Source: Bolinopsis microptera
Taxonomy: Eukaryota; Ctenophora; Tentaculata; Lobata; Bolinopsidae
Direction: 5' to 3'
NCBI RefSeq assembly: GCF_026151205.1
Contig: NC_087074.1
Span: forward strand, 13,405,742-13,469,741
Length of the DNA: 64,000 nt
In this document: positions 26,479 through 40,400 of the stretch, piece after piece
How positions within the stretch are numbered: the first letter of the stretch is position 1
Layout of the letters: each line of letters opens with the position of its first letter
Notes under the pieces: model-generated
Databases searched by the model: none
Told to the model about the DNA's origin: nothing
The model's input: only the letters and a program-made list of their open reading frames with translations
Translations under genes and position numbers: made by a program

Positions 26479-28492
26479 AATTAGTGGGTATTTTCAAAAT
26501 ACCCACATTCTCTACAACAATTCGCCACTTCCAGGAGAAGAACTAGGAAATAGTTGCGCTCCTCAGTGACTAAACTAATTTTGTAAATTGTACCTGTAAT
26601 TACGGAGATGACGCGAGTGTTTTGCAGAAGTTTAGGAGTATTTAACCGCAAATTTTTAATTTTATTTATAACGTAGTACATTGTTGAGTTTTGAGCGCAT
26701 TTTGAACATTTTGAACACACACACTGTGAAGATGATACCTTGGGCTATCCACTGAGTTCCTGACCAAGTTAATACCTTTCGGGTAACAATGGTTATGCAT
26801 TTCGATATAATGGTTGTAATGGCTGTGATACTAATAGGTGTAATGGTTGACATGGTTGTATTCTGTTGATATTTTTGGTCGTGTTGTTTTATTAACAAAC
26901 GATTCTTACGAGTATCTTCTTGCCTATTGTTTATTTGCTGCTCTTTTATCCTTTTGGGGTTCTGACACTTTGTGAATGTGTTCTTGGGTGCACTAATTTT
27001 TACCTCATTAGTCATTACGTTTTTAAAGCCAGGTCTAGCCTGCACTAAAAATCTAACCCCAACAAGGGGTACTTAAAACACACATCGGACTTAGCACTTT
27101 TACCGAGGAGGGGGGTTCTCAACACTTTTTTACACCATACATAACAAAAAGGCAAAAGCGTAGTGTAAAAAAGTAGGTAGGAAAAATAATAGGAAAATAA
27201 GATTTTTAGAAGACAATTTAAAAGTGTAATTAATAGTGTAAAAAAGTGTAAAAAAGTGTACCTTTTTTACTACACTTTTTACTACACCATACACCAAACA
27301 AAACCAAAAGTGTAGTGAAATAAAGTGTAAAAAAGTGTAGTGAACCCCCCCCCCCCCTCCCCTCCCCCTTTACCATCCCTGGCCTTTGGCTTCCTGCAAT
27401 TGACCAGTATGAGTAACTTTGTAACCATGGGGTTGTCTGAAAAACCGGGCTATCAAATATTTTAAAATTCGATGGTAAAAATTCGTGAGGTAAAATGTTG
27501 AGGGGTAAAACGCTTTAAATACCCCAAATGCTGGTATGCGGTCAAGTTAAAGTTAAAGTCTGGTTGGTTCCTAGATTTGACAAATGTTTATGTTTTTAGA
27601 GTTAATGCGAATTGTTTCATATAATTCATATTCTCACCTGTAAATATCAATATTCGTGATAAAAATGCAAAAACATGCTGGTTCTGAGAACCGATATCTT
27701 TGTAATCTTTATACTTAGTCGTATTTTCATCTAGGATAAAATATTGCTAACTTCTACGTCATCCTAAGCTAACTTGACATCGGTTAAATCGCTGTAAGCC
27801 TATGTCGAATCTCGTTTCAAAGATTATGTTCTACTATATTCAAGTTGGTCAAGCTACAAAATTTTAATTAAAATTCATCAAAAATTAAATTATGACTTTA
27901 TTTAATCTAAAAATTTCGCCAATTATTCACAATATAGCATATATAGGCCAAATTTAACTTTTTAACTTTTTTATCTAAACAAGCACGTTCTGACCATTTG
28001 CAATGGGAGTCCTATTAAAATGAAAAATTTCAATTAATTCGAAGGACTTTCAAGTTTTGAGTATTATTTAATTTTTTGAACGGCACTTTACTGTTCCTCG
28101 GTTTTGGTCGATGATCGGGATATATTTGTTATTTTGCCCGAATTTTTGATGTTTTCTGTTTAGTTATTACGTGGATTTATGACGGACAGATTATAGTATA
28201 TTGTAGTGTAAATATAATTTTTATCCTTAAACATCGAACAGCTTAATTGACTTTTTCATCAACCGCCCAAAACAGTTAAAACGCATATTTTGAGCCAATA
28301 ACAAAAAGTTGACTAACATCTCTAAATCTGAATTCTCTCGATCATAATAATAAATAGTTCCTCTTAATTCTTTTAGCTTTTAATAAAATTCGAAAGCAGA
28401 AATTCAAGTCACATGCAAAACTTCCACTGCACTCATCCTAATTGAAATAACTTAGCTGTCTCATTTATTATCTAAACTCAAACACAGTCTCA
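26479..28492. other. Intergenic region between convergent genes
   Basis: About 2 kb between the stop of the synaptotagmin-like gene (+) and the stop of androglobin (-). It holds repeated GTGTAAAAAAGTGTA units at about 27105-27340 and a run of about fourteen C at 27346-27360, then AT-rich sequence. No exon or RNA gene was recognised; both 3' UTRs must lie here. Confidence 0.6.
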
Positions 28493-31400
28493 TCATTTCT
28501 TCCCTTTCTTTGCACCCTTTGGACTCTTCGGTTTCTTGGCGGATGGTGGTTTGGGTGAGGGTGTGGTAACCTGTTCTGGTTCCATGGCAGCTATCCTGGC
28601 TGCTTCCTCCGCTAACTGTTTCTGTCGCAGTGTGTCTCTCAGTGAGAACATTTCCTCCCTCAGCGAGTCTACCTCCACCTGGCATAAGAACTCATTTAAC
28701 ACCCGTCCAAATCAGAGGCTAACTCTTCTGAACGGAGCTAACAGAAAATATCCTTAAATATCAAATTAAATGTCCAACCCAGGAAATAGCTAATAAACTG
28801 CTCCCAGTCTCTGACTAACCTGCATGTTCTCAGCTGTTAGAAGTAGTTGCTCCTTCAAATCATTTCTATGAGCTCTATTTTCCATTCGACCGTCCAGAAC
28901 ATTTTTTCTTCCGTCGTGGAACTCTTCCACCTGTAAAGAAGACACGTAAGAAGAGTAAAATCATCCGAATATTTTTCAGTGTTTCCTATTGCACAGATCA
29001 GGTACAAAGTAACTGTTTGCGTCAGTTTAGATTAGATCTGAAAAGCAATTAAATCATTTAATAAAAATGTTCGCTATTGATTGACAAGTCGGTACTCGGT
29101 GACGTTTTGCGGGGTACTGCAACTTTATAATTGTAAGAAACAAAAAGTCGACTCTGCCCACTATATGACTCAAAAACGTCAAAAATCCTTTGTAAGCTTT
29201 GTGTGTCGGCAGATCGATTTTTTCAGACGGATTTCCCTGTACTACTAAGAATACAAATTATGATATTATTATTGGGCAATAGCGCTCTTTTTCTAATAGC
29301 GCTCTTTTTCCACACATTAATTTAGGTGATACCTTCTCACGATGTTCATCAAGGTGTCGGAGATTTTCTTCGTCGTCAAACAAGAGGACATCATCATAGT
29401 CACCCTTGACGTACGGCTGGAAAGGAGGTGGAATCTGGTAGAATTTGGGAGAAGGTGGTCTCATTTCCGACACGGAGAAGGTTACAGTTCCCGAATGTTC
29501 ATCCTTGGTGGCCTCCTGCAAAATTAGCGTTCAGGTTGCTGTAGTGGGTTATACAATAATGGTAAGATTTTAGAATAGCAAGATGGCAGAACTTACAGCT
29601 TCAGCACCGTCTCCTATGCTAAGTCTTTCCTCCACTTTCGGTTTCTCCTCTACTTTCTCCTCACCCTCCTTTTCTGCTTTCTCCTTCGCTTCCTTTTCAG
29701 CTTCCTCTGCTTTTCGGGCAAGATATTTTTCTCTCAATGCTTTAGCCTGAATATTTGATACATCATGAAACAATGTTACAAAGCGAAAAGGAACAAGATC
29801 TCAAAAATGAACACTCCTAAACTGCAATCCGTCAATATCGTGATGTTTGATCATAGTCACAGTAGTTCGGCTGGTTAGGTTTTGAAAAGCTGAAACCCAC
29901 CTTAGCAGCTCGCCCTGGCTGGAGCTCCTCCCATGTTGCTTTGATACTCTTTATTTCATCTTCTCTTTGTGTATCTCGTTTCAGTGTCACCTCTTCGCCT
30001 GATGAGATGTTTAAAATACAATTTCTCTTGCAGAATTGTGATTTGTGAGTTGTCGTTCAAATGTCAAACGGTAAAAATAAAATTATTGGAACTGTGCAGT
30101 TGCACTGTGCAGTGATGTTGTCAGAATTTCAGATGGGAATTACTTCTGCACATTGCCAAATGAGTTGAAAATATAAAATATTCCTACCCGCATCTGCGCA
30201 GACTCTCAACAGCCAATAAGGTTTTGATTCATCGAAAGCTGGCGAAGGCGCCTTTTGTCCCGGTTTGGCAGCATTCTTAGGATTCGACTTCTCTTCCCTT
30301 GCTCCTCTTTTCTTGTTGGGAGTTGAGGGTTTCTCTTCTGCGATGCTGCCTGACGTCGGTCTATCTGAGACTAGGTAATGAAATATCAAGGAATTGATAT
30401 TTTATGGCCTGCTTGTGGGTATATGCGCTATAGTCGCTAATCGAACTTTCTCATATTCGAGATCTGCTGTAGAAATTTTTTACCTCTGGGTTGCGTACCA
30501 ACCACCGATAACAAATTGCAGGTATGTCGTCAGACTCAAACAACACAATCAAATCAGAGCAAATATTTTTCGTGTCAGAATTAGAACAACATGTGGGACT
30601 TCACTCTTCAGTGCCAGAAAAAGAGTAAGATGAGAACAAAGTAATATGTGTATTAAGGCTGAAAGAAAACCTGCATCAGAATCTTTTGGCAATATCTGAT
30701 CTAGAATACTCTGCCATGGTGATTCGTTGTTGTTCCAGGAATCTCTTAACACAGTGGCTTGCACTATGTAACGGTGACTCTAAAAGCATCAGATTAAAAG
30801 AAATTGTTGTATATATTTTGTTGCATAACTAATTCGACCCATCATCTTCTAAAATTTTTGATAATTCAGATTATATCAATCCTTGTACCTTCTTGCGAGG
30901 GGCAGCGTCCGGGTCCGCCGCGACGGGGGTTTTAGTCCTACCCGGAGACTTAGTGCCACTCTTTGCACCTACGGAACGACCTGTCACTCTGTTAGTATTT
31001 GCGAACTAAATTGTTCAGAAAATACGATGAACTATTTAAGACATAATCAAATATTTCAAGTTAATTAATCACTAACTCAGTTTTGTCAAAGAACTGATTT
31101 CGCTTTTAATAACACTGAGGGTACGTAGAATTAAGAAAAAGTGCAATAAAAAGGACCAGCGTACAAAACATCAAAACTAGGATTAACTTGAAGGGAGCAT
31201 GGGAGTACAAAAATGAAACCTTAGAGGGAGGTTTCTAGTTTAATCCCCCCTCTAAGATGACCAACCTCTCTTGAATCTTGATATCAGCGGGTTAATGATT
31301 AATTTAACAAGGTTTTATGCACTGAATAGGAACGATATATCAACATAAATGAGCAATTAGTTGGCTAATAAAAACCACCAAAAGAAAGCCTGTTACACAC

Positions 31401-34400
31401 GAAACGATTCAAAATGACGGACCAGCTAAGACGGCTTCAAAATAACGGACCAGCAAAAACGGATGCCAGTTTAAAATATCAGCACTATAGCTAATAGCTA
31501 TATAATCATAGGCTATAATCTATATACCTTACAAGACATATTTATAACGTACGAAATGCGACGGTTTTCCCGAAATTTCGCCATATTCTCGGACCGCCAA
31601 AATTTCGGTCGTCGTAATAGAATCCGTCGCATTATTTTTAGCTCATTCCAATAATTGTGGCTTCATCGATTCATTTTGTTCTTGAAAAGTTAGTGATATG
31701 ATGGTGGGACAAATAAACACAATATTCCATGATGAATTTAATGTCAAGTAATACGCTTATCCGAGAATCTTACTCCTTGGAGTACACTGGAGAACAGCGA
31801 GAAACTGAAAGAGTCGAGCCGGACCCCTTAAGTATAGAGGAAGATGAAGAAATCGATTTATAAGTTTCATTTTGTTTCAACATGATTTTACCGATTTTTA
31901 GAAAATTTTGAATTTCCTTTGTGTCAGAAAACAAAATGATGAAAAATACCCTTATTTTCTGTGACGTCCGAAATGTGACGGTTTTTGTTCAATTTCGCCA
32001 TATTTTCGGACCGCCAAAATTTCGGTCGTCGCAAATTGGTCCGCCACAAAAAAGTCTTGTAAGGTAGTGTATATAGCAATATAGCTCCATGTAACACGTA
32101 TCAGCAGCAGCAACAGTACATCAGCCGACTAATTAGCACACAGTTAACCTATAATGTCCTTAGTAGTTGAGTTAGTACGGGGAAGAAGGGAGGAGGTGAT
32201 GGCGGTGGTGGTGGCCGGGGGCAAGGTGGTGCTAAGAGTGGTACTCTTAGCACCCTTCTCAGGTGGGACCTCACGTGTTTTTTGGGGCGTTCTCCTTCCT
32301 TTAGAGGAGCTGTCCTCGTCCGTGTAGAATGTGAGGCAGGGCACGACGATGTGTCCGATTCCTTCTTGTTTGAATAGCTGGTCTTCTCCATCGAATATCT
32401 GTAATAATTAATTCCTTGCTTAGGATCCCTCTTGTCAAAACAACATCTTTTTAACGGGTAATACAATGTGCTATTCCATCTTGTTCAGCACTCAGCAGTG
32501 CTACATTAGAGTTTGATAGAAACAGCATAGAAAACAAACCTCGACTCTGAAGTTGACATCTGACTTAGAAGTGCTAACTTGAACCGTCGCTGGAGTATCT
32601 GCTAAAACATTAACTGCGTACCTAGGAACAATAACGTGAGAAAATCCAGTTTGTGTAATCAGACTCGCATCTTTACTTCACTTTACCGACAATATGGAAA
32701 TCAGGATTGAACACGACTTACCTGAACATGATATTGTGTCTCTCTGGTGTGTAGTATTCCTTGATATCGTTAGTCTCCACACCGGATGAAGCAATGTCCC
32801 TGACTGGGGTGAGGAGTTCAGGAGAGTTACCGACCATTCTCAGTCGGTACTTGCCTCCTGCCAGTGCACCTTCCAATGTCTTACCCTCACACAGGAACGT
32901 GTATCCAATCTGTGGAACGGATGTTAAAATTGTCGAAAATAGTGATTAAATAAGCAGGAGTAAATCATTTTATTTGTAGGCTAAGAATTTACATATTGAT
33001 TCGTACAAGTCTGTAATAAATAACCTTGTTGGGTTTAAACAGGTAAGGTTTAGGCCGGTTACAGATGGTTGGGATTTCTTTTCCGGTGTCGTTGTCAATA
33101 ATCCGGAGCAGAAGTCCAGATACTCCAGCAGTAACTGAGACTGTAACCATAGCTTCTCTGGTGGCCGTGAACGTTTCCCTAAAACAATATATATATATAT
33201 AGGTAAAGTTTGAAAAAACTTATAACAGTTTTGCTCAAAACTACAATTAAAAATTTGCTTCCAATCATTGTATAACAACATTTATAATAGGTAAAAAACG
33301 AAAACATGAACAAGACACCAGAGACTATAAGATAAATTAATGTACCTGAATAATAAGAACCAGTTTCTCGCAGGAATATCCCCATGGTTACCATGATGAT
33401 CAACATAATATGCGCACTTTTCCATGTCTTCTTTGAAAGAATATTGATCAAGTAAGTCTGGTTTTAAAGTAAACATTTTCTTGAGGATATTCAGTCCATG
33501 CTGTAATTCATCACCCTCAAGTTTTCCCCAGCTGTCTTGGAGCGCTCCTTTTGTCGACAGATTCACTTTTGTACCCTTCTGAACAGCACGGGTTCTCTTC
33601 CGGACGTGGTGTCCTTTAAAATGCTTCTGAATCGTTTTAGCCGCTTTCTCATCTTTTTCAGTAAATTTCTTTTCTTCTTCTTCCTTTTCTCCCGGTGTAT
33701 CGAACACCTCAGACGGTTCCATCTGCTTTTTAAAGGGAACAGGATCTGTTTCGAAGATGCCGAACAGGTTTTCACCATTACCAATCTTGTATGCTCTGAC
33801 TACAGTTGTGGAGAAGGTGGTCCAGGCCTCTCGGTGTTGGGACGTGATCTGATCTCCCAGTGTTTTTTCCAGCATGTGGAACAAGGACTCGAAAAAAGCC
33901 TGTGTAAGATTCGATTAGAATTATTACACAAAAATAAAACCGTCTTCGATATGGACAATTATTTGAGATCAACGGTTCTTCAAGAACCGTAATAAATTGG
34001 GTTACAATACGGAAAGATAATCAGCCGTTTACATACAAGAATTGTGGCCGTAATTCTCAGAATACTACCGCAGTTCAGTCAAACCTTGATGTCGGGGAAA
34101 ACTAGGTCCTTATCTCTGCCCTTATCAGCACATGCTATCTCCTGAACAGTCTTGCCCACATCTTCCGGATCCCCAAAGTTCTCCACACTCTCACCTACCA
34201 TCTTCATCAACCTCAGTGCCGCTGCTTGGTACCTCAAACTCTCCCTGTTATTACAAAGGAGGTGAAATTCCTTTACGTAAGATCAGTAGAATGGACTTAT
34301 TGGGATGTTATCAGAGCATATTTAGTCGTTATTTTCAGTTTTAGGAACAAATCCTTCATTCTGTTTTTTATACGCTTATAAGAAAAATCTTCTTTACAGA

Positions 34401-37400
34401 CCTGTTGACATGGTTCACAAAAGACTCCGTGTCTGCAATAACGAAGGGAGTATTGCTCACAAAGTCAGCATGCCAGGCGTAGGGGGCGGCCACAGAAAGG
34501 CGCAAAGTATGCAGTCCGGCGGGTAAGGTCAGCCGACATGTCTTTGTGGCGGTCGTTTCCATGGTGGAAATAACCTCTAGTGTGGCTCTGATTTCGTTCC
34601 ACATGTAGTTTGATAGTTCGAGTCTTCCTGGCACTACAATCTGATGGGATGATGACGAAAATTATAATAGGATTCTTGGAAATGAACCACTAAGTAAACA
34701 CTATCAATGTCATAGTTATCCTTACATAAATTGTCATTAAATCAGCATCGCAATCACAATGTAACAATTTCCTAGTAGAATTGATATAAAATCATTATCA
34801 CATAAACATTGAAATCAAGGGGTTTAAATAAAATTAAAGTTAGTACCGTGTGATCGCTTTCAGGGTTAGAATTCTGTTCAACAACCTCAGCAGCACTGTA
34901 GCCCAGTTTATTATCTGACGTGAAGACTGGTCCGAGGGTTGGGTTGATTATTATGGGAGCATCGTGCCAGTGTGAGAGAGACGTGAAACTCACCAGAACT
35001 TCTATTGGATCTGTACTGTCAAGACCTGGCATCTTGTTAAGGAATATTGCTTTCTCTTCAAGATTATTTTTAATTGAAACTTTTTTGGTTGACATGCTTA
35101 ATTCTTCGCAGATGACCGTATCTCTGCTAACCATCTCTGGTTATCTCTGCTAACCATCTCTGGTTATCTCTGCTAACCATCTCGCGATTAAATTTATTTA
35201 TTTATTGCCTTATGCTCCATATTTATATTGGACTTTTAACTTAATTTCTGGCCTGTGTGAGTGGTGAGGGCTCAAAACATGCCGTATTTATTTTCTGTTT
35301 ACTAAATTCGGTACACGCGATAAGATTATTCATAGTTTACAACAAATTAGATTTGATCACCTGTGCAGATGATAGGTTATGATTGGTACCACCCGCATTG
35401 ATATCGATAAAGCACTCCTGAACTCAATCCCAGCTAGCTTAGAAGTACCAGCGCAGCCGACCGGACCATGTGGTTAATTGGACAAACTGTGTTGCTAAGC
35501 AACAGCCACACTTTGCGCTCAAAATTGACCAAAATGTATAATGCGCGTTCCGAATATTACGTTTTGCCAAATGCGCAATGCGCGCATAGTTATTTGTTAA
35601 ATATAAACAAATTTTGCCAAAAGGATACAAATGATAAGAGGAGGTTGTATCTCTCCAGGCTGCCCTTGAAGTAGGGAGTGGTTGTGTTGAGGGACTGATC
35701 CAGTTGCAGGAATGGGTGAGGGAGCTGGTATCCCCCTCAAATGAGTTGCACTGGTAACAGCACCGCTCTGCCCGGCGGCTGTCCTGCGGCCTCCGGTCGG
35801 TACTATCATGGACGAGGGTGACACATTCTGAAATCACAATAGGATAAGTAGCAGTAAAACAAAATGTCTGAGCCCTTGAGAAAAATAAACTTTGTTGAAA
35901 AGCACTTTATGATTTATATCATTCACAAATCTACAAAAGAAAAACTCCAAGCAATAACAAGGTACAAAAAAACCTTGAAGAAGACCATTTCCTACCCTCA
36001 TGTCTGAGACGGAGCGATGACAGGAGTAACTATTGGCTTTGTGGAACACGTAGAGTTTCGAAAAGGATCCGAAGAACTGGTTGAATTCAATCCAGAAAGA
36101 GACAAGAGGTGAAACTGCTGGAATTTCCTCTTCTTCGGCCAGCTCCTGAAAAAAAGTTCATAACCGCACACATTTTAATGAATATAATAACTAAACTGCA
36201 AATAACCGTGCTCTGATCAACCGCAAACCGAGATTTACATCCTTTCACCCACATTTCCTGGAAGCATTAAGAACTAGATCACTTCATGCTGTTATAAACT
36301 GTGCGTTGATAAAAAACGAATGTAATAACTTGCAAGCTGGATATTATATAGGTGGTGTGTATAGGATTGGTCATGCTTGTTGGGGTTATGCTGGTTAGTT
36401 AGGTTATGCTGGTTAGTGCTGGATAATGCTTCTCATAACAGGATAGAAACCTCGTCGTTATCGTCTACCTACTTGGTTGTTAGTTACACTATTCTTGACG
36501 GTCTTCCAATCTGTCTTTGCCTGGTTACGTTCCTAGCCGATTTGAAGGAATGGGTGATTGCTAGTTGCTACAGCTCAGGGAATCCATGTGGGCCAATTCA
36601 AACTTGGCGGCTTAATACATTTTTGTAAAATTTTGGCTATACTATCATAAATCTATACCTCGATTTACCGCGGCTCTTTCATCTCCCTTTTAAAACTTCG
36701 CAGTAAATCTTTTTTACTGTGCTATAAATGGTGCGGTATTGTGGTGTTATGTTTGTATGCGTGTAAATAATTGTATCATTTATAAACCTCATCACAAGGA
36801 GAGCTTGTCTCGGGCGGTATTTCCTGTTGGGACTGGTCTGGTGTCTTTTTCTTCTCCTTCTTCTTTTCTGCTTTCTCAGACTTATCGTCTGTGCTCTGTA
36901 GGTGCTTTGGTATAAGATTGTGAGTTGGACATTAAAACCGTCAATAAGTGACTCCATTAGTAAATTTGCTGACTCGAACAGTAAATTATGATACAGGGTA
37001 ATCGAACAATTTCCTATAAAAACAACTGGTTATTACCTTTTTCTTATCCTCTTTCTTCTTCTCAGGCTTATTTTTCTCACTGCCATCTTTATTCGATTTG
37101 GCATTCTCAGGTTTCTTCTTATCAGGTTTCTTCTCTGGCTCCTTCTTCTTTGAAACGCTACGAGCTTGTGATGCACATGTGTCAGGGACGTAATCTCCTA
37201 ATACTTCTTCGAAACTGAAAAACCTTTTTAAACAGTTTAGGACGATGGAACCAGTCTTGATTAGTGTACAAATCTGCAGCTATCGATTAATGTGAAGATT
37301 GACCCTGGGTTTATTTTTAGCATGCTATTCAATCACGAAAACAATCATGAAGATTAAGATACATCATGACAAGGTAAGCTACACATACTTAGGGAAAGCA

Positions 37401-40400
37401 CTTGTAGCATGTATAAGTTTAGGTGAGGTGGCAGCAAGCTCTTTCAGAAGTAACTCGTGCTTAATACGCTGTTGTCTTTGTTGTCTCAGTTGAAACAGTG
37501 CCTCTGTTGGTCTTAACTGTGGAGAAAATAAAATTCGATTAAAGCCTCATTGGCGCCCTAATACTTTGAATGAATATAACGTGAAAAACGTGACCCGACA
37601 TTCGAAAAGTGTGCCATGGCCCAATTTTTAGCTGATATTATTATTAAGTCATATGTATAAAAACTGATATTTTCATTGAGATAAGCTACAAAGCTAAAAG
37701 AGATAAAACAATTATCCATATAATTGTGTTAACCTGAGTGGAGGGATCCGCCACCATGAACGGCGTTGGTTTAGGAGGGGGTATGGCAGTCTTGCGGGTC
37801 TCCGTTAGCCATATCATTGGGGGAGGTAGTCCGCTGAAACTTGTCCCTCCTACCTCCGCTTTTATCTCGGGTACTCCTGGAAAAGGAAGAAAGATAAGCG
37901 TTGTATTAATGAGAATTTGCAGTGTTTTATTAGCTAGTTGGTGCAAATTAATATGAAATCTGAATAATGTCATTAGACAATCAACAAGTTTAAATAACGT
38001 TTTGATTGAATTTTCGTTTCTATTAACAAAAATCAGGTGGTAAAAACAGATCATTATCCTGGAATATCGAATAACAAATTTGTACTGATAAGTTACAATG
38101 TAGCCAACACGTTCACAACAGTTTAAATATTAATAACACAAACCGATGGGTTCATCACCGTTAAACCCAATATCGTACGATCCGAAAATGAGGGCTGGTT
38201 CCTTGGCGGTTGGGTTAGCGGTCGGCACGTTTGAGATAACCGACTGGGCTGTAGAATGTACTGTTACATGGTTAGAATTAGAGAAGTATCTAAAATATTA
38301 TGCTAATTTGGGCTGTAGAGGGAGTGATGCTTTAGGCAGTATGCATACTTGGGAATGGAATGGGCAGATATCTATGGGCAAAGATATCTGTTATCTATGA
38401 ATAAAAATTAAGATAACAGATAAACTGTTCTTCCGTTCTCTATCTTCCTGGAAAAAAAATAATGCAAAATCCTGAATAAATACCTGAAGTTGTATCTGAA
38501 GGGGGTTGCTCTTCAGTCCAGGTAGGAATGCTGCTGTCAATCAGATTCCAAATATCTTCTTTCCCTCTGTTCCTGCCATAGGAATGGGAGTCAATTAATA
38601 TTACCTATCGGCTGATAATAATCTAATAATCAGAATCTAGGGTACGATCACAGACACATCGGAGCGTTAAAAAAAGGCCGCCATTTTATTTTATAATCAA
38701 ACTAATTAATACAACTCAAAGATCTAATCAGGCCAACAGCAGGACGAAATTTTAAGAACTCTATTTTTAGAACGTACTTGACGTCAATGACTTCAGGCAT
38801 CCAACCGGTTAACATTTGAATAACAGAGACTTCTGAGAACTCACGATCGGGATATCCGCTCTGAAAACTGAGAAGAGAATATTTTAGATTTTTTTATAAA
38901 TAGGTGTACACTGTACGGGTTTTCACCACTTCAAATTTCTTCTCTAGACGTTTCTAAACAAAGTATAGTAAAAACAGTGCTTAATCTGTTTCTGGAAATA
39001 AAACTTAAGGTTATAAAGTAATAACATCACTGAAATTTCTGCCAATATCTCCTGTCAGAACCTAAATTATGGAGATATTACAGATCGAAAAAATTTTTAC
39101 GAATAAGTTTCGGTTACATGAATCATGCACAATTAGTAGATTGCTATGGGGTTGTCCTTTTCTTCCTGCTAAACTTATTGTATCGATGACAAAAACTGTG
39201 AAAACGGTCCCCGTTAGCTGACAATATTTCAGCATTGGAAACATTTTTATGTTTTTTGCGTAGATGTCGGCGGTAAGAAATATATCGTTTATCAAGGAAA
39301 ATATTGGTGGTTACGGAAGCCGGATGCCTATCCCTAACCGAAATTCATTGGTGAATCCTTACCTTAACCCTTCGTGTTTCCCTCGACCGTATGTAACACA
39401 GCACGAGCATACATTCATTAGAAACAAACAGTACCATTCGTATTTATACATTCGTATTTATACGAATATCTATAAATATCGCACATGTCGTCGTCCTTCA
39501 CTAGACTGATGGAAATCACTGCTGGCTCTTGGACAAACATGCACCATACATAACCCAACCCCTTACACTTACTCCGAGTTAAGACTCCAACCCCAATACG
39601 ACAGGGTCTGACGTCGGGGAACGAATTCATGTCCCTTTTCCATATAATTGGATACACTGTAAGGGAAAGTCATACGTTTCCAATACGTTGGATAGCAGAA
39701 TCTCTCGACTAGGAACCGACCGGATATCCGGCTGAATCCGGATCCGGCCGGATATCCGGCTTGAATATCCGGTTCCGGCTCCGGTTTCAAAAAATGTTGC
39801 CGGATTTTTGCCGGATATTTCTTTTTTTTAATTTATTTCTAAAATCTTGAAATGCCTATTTTTTGTCACATTTTATCTCGAATCCCTAAAAAATCAAAAA
39901 ATTTTTGACAAGGTACGGACTTTGAAAAACCGAAAAAATATTTTCGGCTATAATAATAATGAACAGGGTAGCACATTTTTTTGAACATTTAAAATATAAT
40001 TTGGAACATTAAATTTCAAAGCTTTATGTTTTGATCATATGATCATGGGTGTATAGTGATTTTGAAAGCATAAATTTGATTGGGCAGTGATGGTGAGTGA
40101 GAAAATGATGGGAGTGCCAGCCAGTAACACTGTCAAATGTACAGCCCACTGAGGAGTGGGTGAGCGCAAGCACGAGAACAGCAGAGAGGGCGGCACAAAA
40201 CGGCACACACGACCACAGAAAAGACACAGAAACTAAACTGTGCGCGGTATAAGTTAGCCAGTGTCTGATAGCTAGTGTTGCCCGGCAGGAGGCCTCCAAA
40301 AGAGGTACCGTGGTGAACTGTGGAGGCAAAGTTCGAGTGCAAGGCTAGGCAGCTCTAACTGATGATGAAGAGGTAGACTGAACGGGAATTAAAGAAAAAG

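Noticed and set aside
32144-32253. Extension of androglobin exon 32254-32398 to an in-frame stop at 32144
   Set aside because: A donor at 32253 joins in phase to exon 30890-30968 and further androglobin-like exons follow, so the Thr-rich read-through end is more likely intron; a minor isoform ending here cannot be excluded.
35439-35837. 132-residue minus-strand frame as the androglobin exon frame
   Set aside because: The phase from exon 35996-36145 demands the other frame (NVSPSSMIVPTGGRR), which also has the expected linker composition.
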